64,000 nucleotides of DNA from Ahaetulla prasina (Eukaryota; Chordata; Lepidosauria; Squamata; Colubridae). Each line of letters starts with the position of its first letter. Within the stretch, counting starts at the first letter, position 1. A program made the translations under genes and the position numbers. The notes under the pieces are model-generated. The model made no database searches and was not told where the DNA came from. It saw only the letters and a list, made by a program, of their open reading frames with translations. The stretch is from contig NC_080540.1 in the NCBI RefSeq assembly GCF_028640845.1, positions 163,377,438 to 163,441,437 of the forward strand, read 5' to 3'. This document shows, in pieces, positions 31,656 through 44,095 of this stretch.

Positions 31656-33539
31656 CTATAGCATAATGCTCAGAAAATAAACGTTTGCTTATATTGCTAG
31701 ATTGCCCTTATTACTCATGTTATAGAAGCATATAAACATTTTAACATTTATAGTGTTAGATATAGCGACTAGGGAAACAGCAAAGGAGTCATTCTGGGAA
31801 TATTAGGAATGTGGATGGAGAATGGATTTCAAAAAGAAAGATCTAGAAATAAAAAGGAGGGGGGGAAGAGAGACATGACACTCTTGACAGCAAGAAATAT
31901 TTGATATGAAATATTTAAATCTTTGCTGCAAGGGTAATTGGATGTTTATTTCGTTAAAAAAAACACCTTCAAATATTGCTCTACTTCTACACAATTAAAA
32001 GATAAACACATTATCTTAAATCCTCATCTTCCCATTGCAAAAACAAGACATACACATACATAATAAGTTATTTATATTCATAGCAGGTAGATAATTCATT
32101 TGTTAATTAGGTAATTTAGTGGACTTATTGATAAACAAAATTAAATTTTTTAAAAATGCCATACAAATAAGTGGAAGTTTGAGTCAAAAGTGGAGTTGAA
32201 AGACTAAATAACTGAAATGATTGATTCTTCTTATGACCTAGAGTCCCACTGCTACAGCTACAATAACCTGGACTGCAGTGATGTTGTGTTCATGGATCAG
32301 TAGTTAAAAGTACTGTCACAGCTACTTATACAAAGGCATTATTTTCCCAGCAATTTATAACTTGGCTATAAACATTCACCGCAGTTTGAAATATTGACTT
32401 AGGAGGACTCAGCTCTGAGTGAATGCTAATATTCCGCCCTTCAAGGAAACATGTGGATTTGATTGATTATATGTTCTTAGTGAACCCATAGACTTCTTCC
32501 AAGATGATCTGTCTCCAATCTGGCTCTTCAGGTCTTCCAAGAGTAAAAAATCAATTACCTGTACCACATGAGTTACCAGACTACAAGAGGGAAGGGGAGT
32601 AATTATACTTTCCTTGGACAATTATAAATTACATTCCCAGTTTTAAATAATTTGAATGTAGTAGATGATTACTACATAAACACAATTCAGCTGTGCTTGG
32701 TGCAGTTTTTTTAAAAAAATTCTTATTAATTACATCATTTTCATTAATATAATTACACAATACTGAAATAAAATTATGTCAATGTCTTAAACTGCTTTAT
32801 TAACAATGGTAATTTTATTTTGCAATTTATCTCTAACCAGATTTTGTCCATTGTCTAAGACCAAAATGAAATTCTGTTTATTGTTTCTAAAGTCCTTTAA
32901 GCTGAGTTTTGGAAGTCTCCATTTTACTATACTTCCAGAAGACTAAAGCTATTAAATATTAATTAAATATTGATTTAATAATAGCACAGGGCACGGACAT
33001 CTATATTTAAACAATAATTTTATTTATTAGTGACCCTGAGTATGAGTTCCAACCCAAAGCACTGATGATGTTACCTAGTTTGGGTAATGAAACAAGTGAG
33101 TTCAGAGAGCATCAAGGACCCCACAACTTGAAGTCTTCATGCTTTTGCAATCTATAACAGTATGGCGCTAAACCTTTATTTATTTCTGAATAAGAGTTTA
33201 ATATTTTCACATTTAATAGATTACATTTAAATTGTCTTAACTAAATCTGTCTACTTTGCAAAATACTATCAACCTAGGGATCAAAATAAGAAATTTAAAA
33301 AGCAATCTCCTTGCGGTGACCAAGCAGCACTGAATGACAGTCTCTTTGGCAAACATAATTGAAGAGAAACAATGACAAATAAACCTTGACATGAAATATG
33401 TTTATTTGCTCACATATTGTCTAAAACGTTTTGGTTCTTTGTACTAAGGCTAAAAGGAATATTTCTCTGCTTGTTGAAACATCTGTTCACAATCAGTCAC
33501 TTAACAGTGACACTTAATGTCTCAAGGTGCAATAAACCA

Positions 33540-33566
33540 ACACATACATATATACATATATATACA

Positions 33567-33644
<78 letters not shown>
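33540..33644. repeat. (CATA)n then (TA)n microsatellite
   Basis: About eight TACA/CATA units are followed by about 22 uninterrupted TA units, ending in CACACA. Confidence 0.92.
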
Positions 33645-33645
<1 letters not shown>

Positions 33646-33675
33646 TCAAACTGGCCTTCAGAAGGCCAGTTTGAG
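33645..33675. repeat. 31-bp near-perfect palindrome
   Basis: CTCAAACTGGCCTTC and its exact reverse complement are separated by one A. It directly abuts the TA microsatellite. Confidence 0.92.
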
Positions 33676-33934
33676 CAACATGAAAACATAAATGTAGAAA
33701 AAATGTTGTAACTAGACTGTATTAAATCAGTGGTAGACCACATATTATCTACCCCTAATATTCAAATGAATGTGCTTGTAATTTATCCTAGCAAATAGCT
33801 TTAGACCGGAGTTATGTATCCAGACTTTTTTCCCCTTCGCTAAACTGGGCGTGGGAGTGGCCAATGCGTGACCCATCCAGGCTGCGGGTTTGATAGACAA
33901 TGTCAGACAATGTAAAAATGATAAGAACAGAGTA

Positions 33935-34470
33935 TTTATTTATTTACAGAATTTATGTGGCTGCTGGCTAAACTTTAACAATGACTCAAAATGGCTTAAA
34001 ACCCACCCAAACAACAATAAACAATAAAATTAATGACAGGCAACCTGATTCACATTCATACTATTTCAGAGTCATTTTGTTACAAGATGGGCGGCAAATA
34101 CATTTAATAAATAAATTTTCTGATGGGAATTTACTCAAGCCCCAACACTCAGGGTAGTCATATTTTCAAGCCCTTTTTAAACAGGGCCAACTGAAAAATG
34201 GGAAAGAAATTGTTCCAGGGGGCAGACACCATTACTGAAAAGGCAGCTATTGGCTCCTATCATGTGGCACCGTTTCAGTGAAGAGATCCAAAGCATGGCC
34301 ACTCTATTAAAATGAGAGAGACAAGTAGATGTCTTTAAAAAGAGGTAGTAACAAAAATAACTCAATCCTTTGCCAGATAGGTTTATAAGTATAACCAGCA
34401 TCTTAAATTGCCCCTGGAAACTATTAGAGAGCCACTGAAGCTCACGTAGTGCTGTTACATGGATAACCCA
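33935..34470 (-). mobile_element. L3-type LINE, 3' end fragment, old
   Basis: The minus strand carries the 3' coding remnant and tail of the family at 52339-55107 (for example the GTAACAGCACTACGTGAGCT segment, and TAAATAAATA at the end). A short plus-strand LINE tail (CAAGATGGGCGGCAAATACA, 34084-34125) lies inside it. The same tail motif is present in HNRNPA1 intron 2. Confidence 0.55.
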
Positions 34471-34926
34471 AGGTGTGCCCATAACTACCCACACTACCCT
34501 GTCTTTACAAACACGGAGGAGATTCTAACACAGGAGGAGGCAATTCCCATGGAACCATGGATTACTAAAAAAACCAAACGACGGAAGCGAAGGAAGAGAG
34601 GTAAACGAGCTGGGATCTTAAACAGATTAAGAAATCGCATTAAAACTCCTCTGCCTTCGATTTTCCTAACAAATATACGTTGGAAACCATACTATTCGCT
34701 TCGTGAATTTTCCTCATTTCTTCTGATTGCTGTTTATGTCCCACCACTAGCCTGCGTAAACAAGGCATTACGAACTCTAGCTGACCAAATCATGGAGGCT
34801 GAAGCCAAACACCCTGATTCACTGGCCATTGTTTTGGGAGATCTAAACAAGGCAAACTTAAGGAAAGAGCTACCAAAATACTTTCAGCATGTCAATTGTC
34901 CCACCAGAGGCAAGAATACTCTAGAC

Positions 34927-35432
34927 CAGTGGTTCTCAACCTTTATAATGCTGCAACCCCTTTAACCTTTAACCCCACGATGTGGCGACCCCTTTAATAC
35001 AATTCCCCATGATGTGGCGACCCCAACCATAAAATTATTTTTGTTTTGAATTTATCGCGCCTGAAGCCGTATTGGCTAGCGATCTGAACTGCTTGCAATT
35101 GCCTTGAGGACGGAGGCATTAAAGCGGAGACTCCTCCCCTATTAAGTTTATGACGCCTGAAGCCAGATTAGGCTAGCGATTGGGAGTGATTGCAGCTGGC
35201 TTGAGAGGGAGACATCAGAGCAAAGATTTCTCTCTTTTTTAATTCATCGCGCCTGAAACCGAATTCGGCTAGCGATTTGAAGAGCCTGCAGCTGGCTTGT
35301 GGAGTCAACCATTGGAGCGCGATTCTTCGACTCGCAAGTATACTTCCCATATTTCCGATGGTCTTAGGAGACCCCTGGCAAATCGTCATTCGACCCCCAA
35401 TGGGGTCCCGACCCACAGGTTGAGAACCGCTG
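34927..35432. mobile_element. hAT MITE, 506 bp, inserted in the L2
   Basis: The termini CAGTGGTTCTCAACC and GGTTGAGAACCGCTG are inverted and are flanked by perfect 8-bp CTCTAGAC (34919-34926 and 35433-35440). The interior has three imperfect tandem units of about 110 bp. Confidence 0.93.
35053..35330. repeat. Three imperfect tandem units inside the hAT MITE
   Basis: Each unit has CGCGCCTGAAGCCG (or a variant), then TTGGCTAGCGAT (or a variant), then a GCAGCTGGCTTG-like block. They start near 35055, 35150 and 35246. Confidence 0.8.
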
Positions 35433-38290
35433 CTCTAGACCATTGCTACACAACACTAAAAGATGCTTATCGGTCTTTACCATGTGCAGCTGTAGGACAC
35501 TCTGATCATTGCATGCTTACAGGCAAAGACTTAAAACCACAAAACCAACAATTAAATCAGTAAAGACCTGGACGGAGGAGTCAAAATTAAAGCTACAGGC
35601 ATGCTTTGACTGCACTGATTGGAATATTTTTGAAGATACCTCTGCAGACCTGGATGAACTCACAGATACTGTAACATCATATGTCAGCTTCTGTGAAGAC
35701 CTAAAGAATCAGTTTTCAGCAAATGAACCAGCAAACATGTGGAAAACTCTTAAAAATATCACCGGCTATGGCAAACCTCCTTCCCAGGCTGAAGGTAATC
35801 AACAACTGGCAGATGACCTGAATGAGTTTTACTGCAGGTTTGAAAAGAAACTACAGCCACCTATCTCCACAACCCCCATCTCAGACACACCAACAACAGC
35901 CAAGCCTCCTACAACTGACCCCATCCCATTGGGTTCACAACACCTAGTGATCACAGAAAAAGAAGTGCAGGACCTATTTCACAGACAAAAGCCAGGAAAA
36001 GCTCCAGGCCCAGACAAGATAAATCCTTCTTGCTTAAAAGTCTGTGCTGACCAATTGGCCCCCATCTTCACCCATATTTTCAATAAATCACTAGAGATGT
36101 GCTATGTTCCTTCTTGCTTCAAATGCTCTACCATCATCCCAGTGCCGAAGAAGCCCACCATCAAGGAACTGAATGACTACAGACCAGTTGCTTTAACATC
36201 TGTAGTCATGAAAACCTTTGAAAGGCTAGTGCTTTCCTACCTGAAAACCATCACGGATCCACTGTTAGACCCCTTGCAATTTGCATACCGAGCAAATAGA
36301 TCAACAGATGATGCTGTTAATATGGCTCTGCACTACATCCTACAACATCTTGAGTCTCCAAAGACCTATGCAAGGGTCCTTTTTGTAGACTTTAGTTCAG
36401 CATTCAATACCATCATTCCAGACATTCTTCTAACTAAGCTAAACCAGCTACAGGTACCGGAACAGACTTGTAAGTGGATCACAAGCTTCCTAACAAACAG
36501 GAAGCAGCAGGTGAAGCTAAGCAAGATCACATCAAATACCTGTACAATTAGCACAGGGGCCCCCCAAGGCTGTGTGCTCTCCCCACTTCTCTTCTCTCTG
36601 TATACCAATGACTGCATCTCCAACGATCCATCTGTTAAACTACTGAAGTTCGCAGATGACACAACAGTGATTGGTCTCATTTGAGACAATGACGAATCCG
36701 CATATAGACGAGAGATCGAACGACTAGCCTTGTACAACCAAAACAATCTGGAACTGAACACACTCAAAACCGTAGAAATGGTCGTAGACTTTAGGAGAAA
36801 CCCTTCCATACTTCCACCTCTCACAATACTAGACAACACAGTATCAACAGTAGAAACCTTTAAATTTCTAGGTTCTATCATATCGCAAGATCTAAAATGG
36901 ACAGCTAACATCAAAAACATCATCAAAAAAGGACAACAAAGAATGTTCTTTCTGCGCCAACTCAGTAAGCTCAAACTGCCCAAGGAGCTGCTGATTCAGT
37001 TCTACAGAGGAATTATTGAGTCTGTCATTTGCACCTCTATAACTGTCTGGTTCGGTTCTGCAACCCAACAAGAAAGACACAGACTTCAGAGGATAATTAG
37101 AACTGCAGAAAAAATAATTGCTACCAACCTGCCTTCCATTGAGGACCTGTATACTGCATGAGTCAAAAAGAGGGCCGTGAAAATATTTACAGATCCCTCA
37201 CATCCAGGACATAAACTGTTTCAACTCCTACCCTCAAAACGACGCTATAGAGCACTGCACACCAGAACAACTAGACACAAGAACAGTTTTTTTCCCGAAG
37301 GCCATCACTCTGCTAAACAAATAATTCCCTCAACACTGTCAAACTATTTACTAAATCTGCACTACTATTAATCTTCTCATCGTTCCCATCACCAATCTCT
37401 TTCCACTTATGACTGTGTGACTGTAACTTTGTTGCTGGCAATCCTTATGATTTATATTGATATATTGACCATCATTTGTGTTGTAAATGTTGTACCTTGA
37501 TGAACGTATCTTTTCTTTTATGTACACTGAGAGCATATGCACCAAGACAAATTCCTTGTGTGTCCAATCACACTTGGCCAATAAAAAATTCTATTCTATT
37601 CTATTCTAGTCAATGAGGGTTGAGAGGCGGCAGGATCAGCAAGGAATGATGAAATACAGGATGAACATGGAAATTGAAAAGTAATTTGAGCCGGAAATCA
37701 TTGGGTTGATAATAGCTTCCATTGGAAATGGCCCTAGGAAGCAGTGATCCTATTTTTTACTGTGTTATAGGAAGCAAGAATGAACACCCATTCTAAGTCC
37801 ACACAACTCGGAGGATCTGCCTGGCAACAATGGTCAGCAAAGTGTTTATAAAATCCCTGGACTTCTGTAACTAATTTTGAAGAATTTGATGAATAGCTTG
37901 CAGTTAGTGCAAGAGCTGATCTGAGTTTGGGAAAGAAGCAGCTGGTGATTCAGTGGGAAAAAATCAGAGGTGGAAGGCCTAGTTAGCATTGAATGGCATT
38001 TGGCTGGAGATATAGTGTGCATTATCATAAACAAACTCCACCTGTGCTAGCTATCTTGGAGTTATACAGGGAAGGATTTAGAAAACACGTGCTTGTGGGG
38101 GAAAGGTTAAGATTGTGTTTCTGCCCACTTAGTTATATAGAAATGAATAAGTTGAGAGATATGGGGAAGCTAAATCATAGCAGAATGGAGTTGAAAATAT
38201 ATAAAGACAATGTGTATATATTGAATGTAAGGATGGAAAGGTATTAAGAGAAATAGTGAATTTTTTTGGTGCAAGTTACATTAAGTTTCT

Positions 38291-38334
38291 GGAGTTTTCC
38301 TTATCTAACTAATTAGATAGAGATACACAGAAGG
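38291..38334. repeat. Left copy of long target-site duplication
   Basis: It begins GGAGTTTTCCTTATCTAACT and ends ACACAGAAGG. The right copy, beginning GGAGTTTTTCTTATCTAACT, is at 38701-38744 if all 44 positions are counted; the printed right-hand sequence from 38701 matches through AGAAGG with one C/T difference. Confidence 0.85.
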
Positions 38335-38700
38335 TAAAGTAAAAGGTAAAGGTTCCCTTCGCACATACGTGCTAGTCGTTGCCGACTCTAGGGGGCGGTG
38401 CTCATCTCTGTTTCAAAGCCGAAGAGCCAGTGCTGTCCGAAGACATCTCCGTGGTCATGTGGCTGGCATGACTCAATGCCAAAGGCGCACGGAATGCTGT
38501 TATCTTCCCACCAAGGTGGTCCCTATTTTTTCTACTTGCATTTTTAGGTGCTTTCGAAACTGCTAGGTTGGCAGAAGCTGGGACAAGTAACGGGAGCTCA
38601 CCCCGTTACATGGCAGCACTAGGGATTCGAACCACTGAGCTGCCAGCCTTTCGATCAACAAACTCAACGTCCTAGCCCCTGAGCCACCGTGTCCGGATAA
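38335..38700 (-). mobile_element. Sauria-type SINE, full length, with 44-bp target duplication
   Basis: On the minus strand the element runs from the tRNA-like head (CAGGGGCTAGGACGTTGAGT; GTGGTTCGAATCCCTAGTGC) to the BovB-like end (AGAGTCGGCAACGACTAGCA) and a TTTACC-rich tail. The flanks 38291-38334 and 38701-38734 (the latter with its first bases from 38691 excluded) match as a long direct repeat; see the separate repeat entry for exact limits. Confidence 0.88.
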
Positions 38701-39289
38701 GGAGTTTTTCTTATCTAACTAATTAGATAGAGATACACAGAAGGGTAGTTTACTATTTCTTACTTTTCTATGCTTTGCGTAATATCCCTTACCTCAAAAG
38801 GAAACCATGTGTGTTTTAAAAAATTAGATATTCTGATGGTTGTGTAATTACTGTTGAATATTTTGGAGAACAATTAATCATGCTAAACAGATGCACATAA
38901 CATTGAACCATATTAGGAAGACATAAAAAACCATGGTTATGATGGAAGAGCAAAGCAGAAAAAAAGATATTCAAGACACTAAAGTATTGAACTGACTCAG
39001 GTGATCTACTGTGTAGAATGATACAAATAACTGCAGGTCTATTATTATTAGAATAACCCAATTCAAGAAGAAAGTATTTCTGAACTGCTGATAGCACTTT
39101 CAAAACTTTCCAATTAAGGAATTGCTCAGTGTCCTGCTCCATAGAAAAATGATGTGACTGATCAATGCCTTAGTTCCTCTGTTCTTCAATGTTTAGAAGC
39201 CAATCAGGAAGAAGCATCCTTATTAACTTGCTTTCTTTTTATTATGCTCCAAGCAAGTACCAATATTTTTGAGGATTACCTACAGTGGA

Positions 39290-40690
39290 TTTGTAGAGAT
39301 CTTAATCTTCAAAAAAGGAAAAAAAACAGATCCAGGAAACTACAGACCTATCAGCCTGACCTCAATACTGGGGAAGATTCTGGAAAAGATAATCAAGCAA
39401 CGAATCACTGAAAACCTAGAAGCAAACAACGTAATAACCAAAAGCCAACATAGGTTTGTCAAAAACAGATCATGCCAGACTAATCTTATTGCATTCTTTG
39501 ACAAAGTGACAAAATTAGTAGACCAGAGAAATGCTGTCGATATAATTTACTTGGACTTCAGTAAAGCATTTGATAAAGTAGACCATAACCTACTACTAGA
39601 TAAAGTAGAAAAATGTGGGTTAGACAGCACCACCACCAGGTGGATTTGTAACTGTCTGACCAACCGCACTCAACGTGTAGTCCTCAATGGAACTACAACC
39701 ACATGGATGGAAGTATGAAGTGGAGTACCCCAAGGCTCTGTTTTAGGCCCAGTACTCTTCAACATCTTCATCAATGACTTGGACAAGGGGATAGATGGGG
39801 AACTCATCAAATCTGCAGATGACACCAAGCTGGCAGGTATAGCCCACACTCCAGAAGATAGGCTCAAGTTACAGAAGGATCTTGACAGATTTGAACATTG
39901 GGCGCTATCTAACAAAATGAAATTCAACAATGAAAAAAGTAAGGTTCTACATTTAGGCAAAAAAAACCCAAAATGCACAGGTACTGTATATGTGGTACCT
40001 TGCTCAATAGCAGTACCTGTGAGAGGGATCTTGGAGTCCTAGTGGACAACCATTTAGATATGAGCCAGCAGTGTGCAGCTGCTGCTAAAAAAGCCAACAC
40101 AGTTCTGGGCTGCATAAACAGAGGGATAGAATCAAGATCACGTGAAGTGTTAGTGCCACTTTATAATGCCTTGGTAAGGCCATACTTGGAATACTGCATT
40201 CAGTTTTGCTCGCCGCAATGTAAAAAAGATGCTGAGACTCTAGAAAGAGTGCAGAGAAGAGCAACAAAGATGATTAGGGGACTGGAAGCTAAAATATATG
40301 AAGAACGGTTGCAGGAACTGGGTATGTCTAGTTTAATAAAAAGAAGGACTAGGGGAGACATGATAGCAGTGTTCCAATATCTCAGGGGTTGCCACAAAGA
40401 AGAGGGAGTCGGGCTGTTCTTCAAAGCACCTGAGGGTAGAACAAAAAGCAATGGGTGGAAACTGATCAAGGAAAGAAGCAACTTAGAACTAAGGAGAAAT
40501 TTCCTGACAGAACAATTAATAAGTGGAACGACTTGCCTGCAGAAGTTGTGAATGCTCCAACACTGGAAATTTTTAAGAAAATGTTGGATAACCATCTGTC
40601 TGAGATGGTGTAGGGTTTCCTGCCTGGGCAGGGGGTTGGACTAGAAGGCCTCCAAGGTCCCTTCCAACTCTGTTGTTATTATTATTAATG
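39290..40690 (+). mobile_element. CR1 LINE, 5'-truncated
   Basis: Reverse transcriptase blocks are present: PGNYRPISLTSILGKILEK, IIYLDFSKAFDKVDHNLLL and [20 protein letters not shown]. The catalytic motif reads KSADDT instead of the usual F/YADD. There is a TGA stop at 39716-39718 and a frameshift near 40000. The C-terminal CR1 region continues to about 40550. The 3' end is GGTCCCTTCCAACTCTG and a TTATTA repeat. It is inactive. Confidence 0.9.
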
Positions 40691-40734
40691 AGATGAATTG
40701 ATGCTGTTCTACTTGCACATACATAGTTCTCTTC

Positions 40735-40855
40735 TCCAACCACAATTGGGCCTGAAGTTCTATCAAGTGAAGCAGCTGTTAAGGGAGACATATGAGACTG
40801 CTTCAATGACTGCAATCCCAGCTCACCCAATTGTGGTCATTAAGTGAACAAAAGT
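40735..40855. mobile_element. Fragment related to the TACAGGTAGTC MITE family
   Basis: Blocks such as AACCACAATTGGGCCTGAAG and CAATTGTGGTCATTAAGTG occur in the family; no termini remain. Confidence 0.4.
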
Positions 40856-42957
40856 GGAGCACTAGGAGAGGACCTGGGCCTCCCAGGCTTAGTGGAGTAG
40901 ATTATCAAGAGTTGCAAGCAAGTAAAAGCAGTAGGATAAATTTTCTGAAATGTTCTCATAGTTCAACTCATATTCTTAAACTATATTACATGATTACATG
41001 ATTGTTGCAACTATAAAAACGAAAGTATCTGAAACTATGCAAATTATGTCTTTTTTAAAACAAGTGGTTATAATAAATTATAAAAATGTTCTTGCCTAGA
41101 AATAATCTTCATTCTATCCAATGCATTCACTTATTTGCAATTCCTGGTTACCTGCAATTACCAGTTAAATATGAATTTAAGCTGCACTAAGCTAATAATC
41201 ATCTTATAAAATGAACCTAATGGATACACCAGATTCTGTTCTGGCAGCTAGTTTCCATTTCTAATTATAAAGTTCAAAAGAAAAAGCAATCTGTGTACAT
41301 TTCCTTTCTGGTTCTTTCTCCAAATGAACCCCAAAGCATAGCCTTATACCAGATAAAGCCTATAGAAATTTCAAGTACCTTCAGTAAATTTTAAAAGTGG
41401 CTGAAATTTAATTATGTACCAAAAGTTTATTAAAGGCATGATAATGCCTCTTTCAATTTTGTATTCTAATATCACTCAAATGCACTTGTCATACGGATTA
41501 TGTTCAAGTTTTAAAGCCTAGAACTTAGAGACATAAAATCAAAATAGTTTTGAAGTTTCATCCATACCATGCAAGAGTAACCCTGGCAGAGTCTTAACCA
41601 TCCATTATAATCCAAAGCAATTTCTCTTTACAGCAATTTAAAAGCTGTAAAAAATACAATGGTTGATGACAGGAGAAACAAACCACACTAGAGGTTATTG
41701 AACCTTGTAGGTTGTCTGAAGTGCCTCCATTGACCTTTTAGTTTGAGTAATTTTGCTACAATATCTTAAAATGTGCCCAGTGTTGCAGACACTATTATTT
41801 GAATGGCAATCAAAAATTTGGTTCCAAAAATGAAAATACAAAGAGAAAGCTTTCTAATAGTGTTATTTGTGTTATAAAATGAATCAGTTACATAATTTAG
41901 AGACCTGAGAAAAATGTCTAAATAGTGCTTACTAGAGTCATAAATATAAATCTAATAAACTTGTTTTAATATGAATAGCACAAGACTGATTTTAAATTCA
42001 TGTGTGTGTTAATTTAAGAATTAGTTTCACAAAGTTATTTCTCTTTCCTGATGAAGGAATGATCTTTCTCCTATAACACTAAGCACATTAAAACACAGCA
42101 TGACCATAATCCTGAAAAGTGACCAGTTTCACCTACATATAGGACCAACATGTCCCCTTCCACCTATTTCTGTTCTAAATAACCTTGGGGGAAGAGTGAC
42201 CATGTCATATTAAAATTCAATATAATGCAGACCAAGATTTCAGTCCCAATTGTGGTCATAAGGAAGGACAATCTGTAGTGACCTCATCAGAATTGACAGA
42301 GCCAACTTTGGAATCTAAGCTATTTTAATGATGCAAATGGAAAGGGAGTGGGAATACTTTAGTAGGTCTCTCACTCCATTCCCTCAATTTTAAAAAGAGA
42401 AAAACTCAACTGTCAAGTCTCAGCCATTTTGCTATTGAATTTTTAGTAGCATGACTTTCCAATAGGGAGGAAGGTATAAATTGAAAATCTGGATGGATCC
42501 CTGCATTGCCTTTCCTTGTACTGGATACAAGGTACTGGATCTGACCACAAGATAAAGAAAAATATAATAGAAATGTCTCTTATATGAAGAAGAATACAGG
42601 GAAAACCTATTGGTTTCATCATAGTACAATATTTTGCTTCTTATCCACTTTATGTTATTTGATCAAAGTTTGTTCATCTTTACACATCTTTACACATCTC
42701 ACAATGCTGATTTCTAACAAGAGATCAGTGTATTTGTGGCTGTTAAGCACTTCAACAGGTAGAAAAATTCAGTTGGCTCCATACAATCACTTTTATTTTC
42801 CACTCCTGATTCTTAGCTGTCACTACAGGTAGCTCTTCTGATAATTTTGAAGCAACTGGGAGTGGAGGGGGGTGGCTGCAACAAATAAAAGGTAATTTGA
42901 TGGGGAGAAGCAACATTATTTTTTTTAAGTAAAATCACCATGACTTTATAAAATGAA

Positions 42958-43249
42958 TCATATATTTATTTATTTTTATTTTTTTTGAATTTATATCCCG
43001 CCCTTCTCCGAAGACTCAGGGCGGCTTACATTGTGTAAGGCAATAGTCTCATTCTATTTGTATATTTATATACAAAGTCAACTTATTGCCCCCCCAACAA
43101 TCTGGGTCCTCATTTTACCTACCATATAAAGGATGGAAGGCCGAGTCAACCTTGGGCCTGGTGGGACTCAAGCCTGCAGTAATTGTAATTGCAGGCAGCT
43201 GTGTGTTAATAACAGGCTGCATTAGCCTGGTGAGCCACTTCCCAGCCCT
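42958..43249 (-). mobile_element. tRNA-derived SINE with L3-type LINE tail
   Basis: On the minus strand it has a tRNA-like head (GTGGCTCACCAGGCTAATGC-like; internal GGCTTGAGTCCCACC) and a body with GGTAGGTAAAATGAGGACCC. The 3' end TAAGCCGCCCTGAGTC is followed by GGGATATAAATTC and A-rich repeats. That 3' end matches the tail of the L3-type LINEs at 46905 and 52339, which probably supply its reverse transcriptase. Confidence 0.8.
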
Positions 43250-44095
43250 ATTAAAGTTCATTTGTAATTTTAAGTATGATTGATGTATAAAACTCAACAT
43301 TTCAGTTTATTCAGACAATAAAAACATTGTTTGAATTTAAAACCATGTTAATATTAATTGCAAATATAGCTACAAGCCACTGAAATCTGGAGAATTAAGA
43401 GATGGCAATATATAGCCACCATTTTGTTAGTTGCTTGTCAGTTTCTATGACGTCCAAATGAAAGTCCATATCAGATGACTTTTGATATTCATTGCTGAAA
43501 TGTCCCCATTTCTTCAAATAGTTTGGTGAGTGCTGCCATTTTAGCTTTCAGTCCATAGTATAATTAAGAGAAACTACCATTTTCAACATTTATGGTCATA
43601 TTAATATACTAAACTATCAGTACCACCCTTAGCAACATTGATGTGAATATTCATCCTCCTTCAAAATAATTTCCAATCACAACTAATATCTTCTGAGGCA
43701 GAAGCCCATGTTTAATATTAACTTACCAGTAGTTACCATTTTATCAGATGAATGAGGCCTTTAGAACAAAATAATACAACACCAATCAGCACAAAAATGT
43801 AAATACTAATATCATGGTATGCAACTGAACTCTAATATTTATATATTTTAAGTATATAAGGCAGGATCCAATACATATGCCTTTTCTATAAAATCATTTC
43901 TTACTCTCCCTGCCCAGGACAATTCTAGAGCAGATTTTGAGGGCATTCACAAAGATTTGTTGAAGAAAGGAAGAATAGTTTTTATTTCATAATAGAAACT
44001 TTGTGGAAATATTTAATTAAAATCCATCCGTAATACAACTTATCATTAAAGAACATATTACTCAGTTGTCCAGAAGTATTTTTATAATATAATAA

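Larger units (their letters stand above)
34480..37610 (+). mobile_element. L2-clade LINE, nearly full-length coding region, interrupted
   Basis: An endonuclease-domain region (about 34500-34926 and 35433-35520; IVLGDLNKANL and the SDHC end) is split by a hAT MITE. Reverse transcriptase follows (about 35930-36690): NDYRPVALTSVVMK, VLFVDFSSAFNTI, GAPQGCVLSPLLFSLYTNDC, and catalytic LKFADDTTV. The frame stays open to about 37370 except for TGA stops at 36682 and 37159, both plausibly CGA to TGA. The 3' end has AATAAAA and an (ATTCT)4 tail, typical of L2 elements in squamates. Confidence 0.88.

Noticed and set aside
33417..33743. Open frames rich in isoleucine/tyrosine/histidine
   Set aside because: They are translations of the (CATA)n/(TA)n microsatellite.
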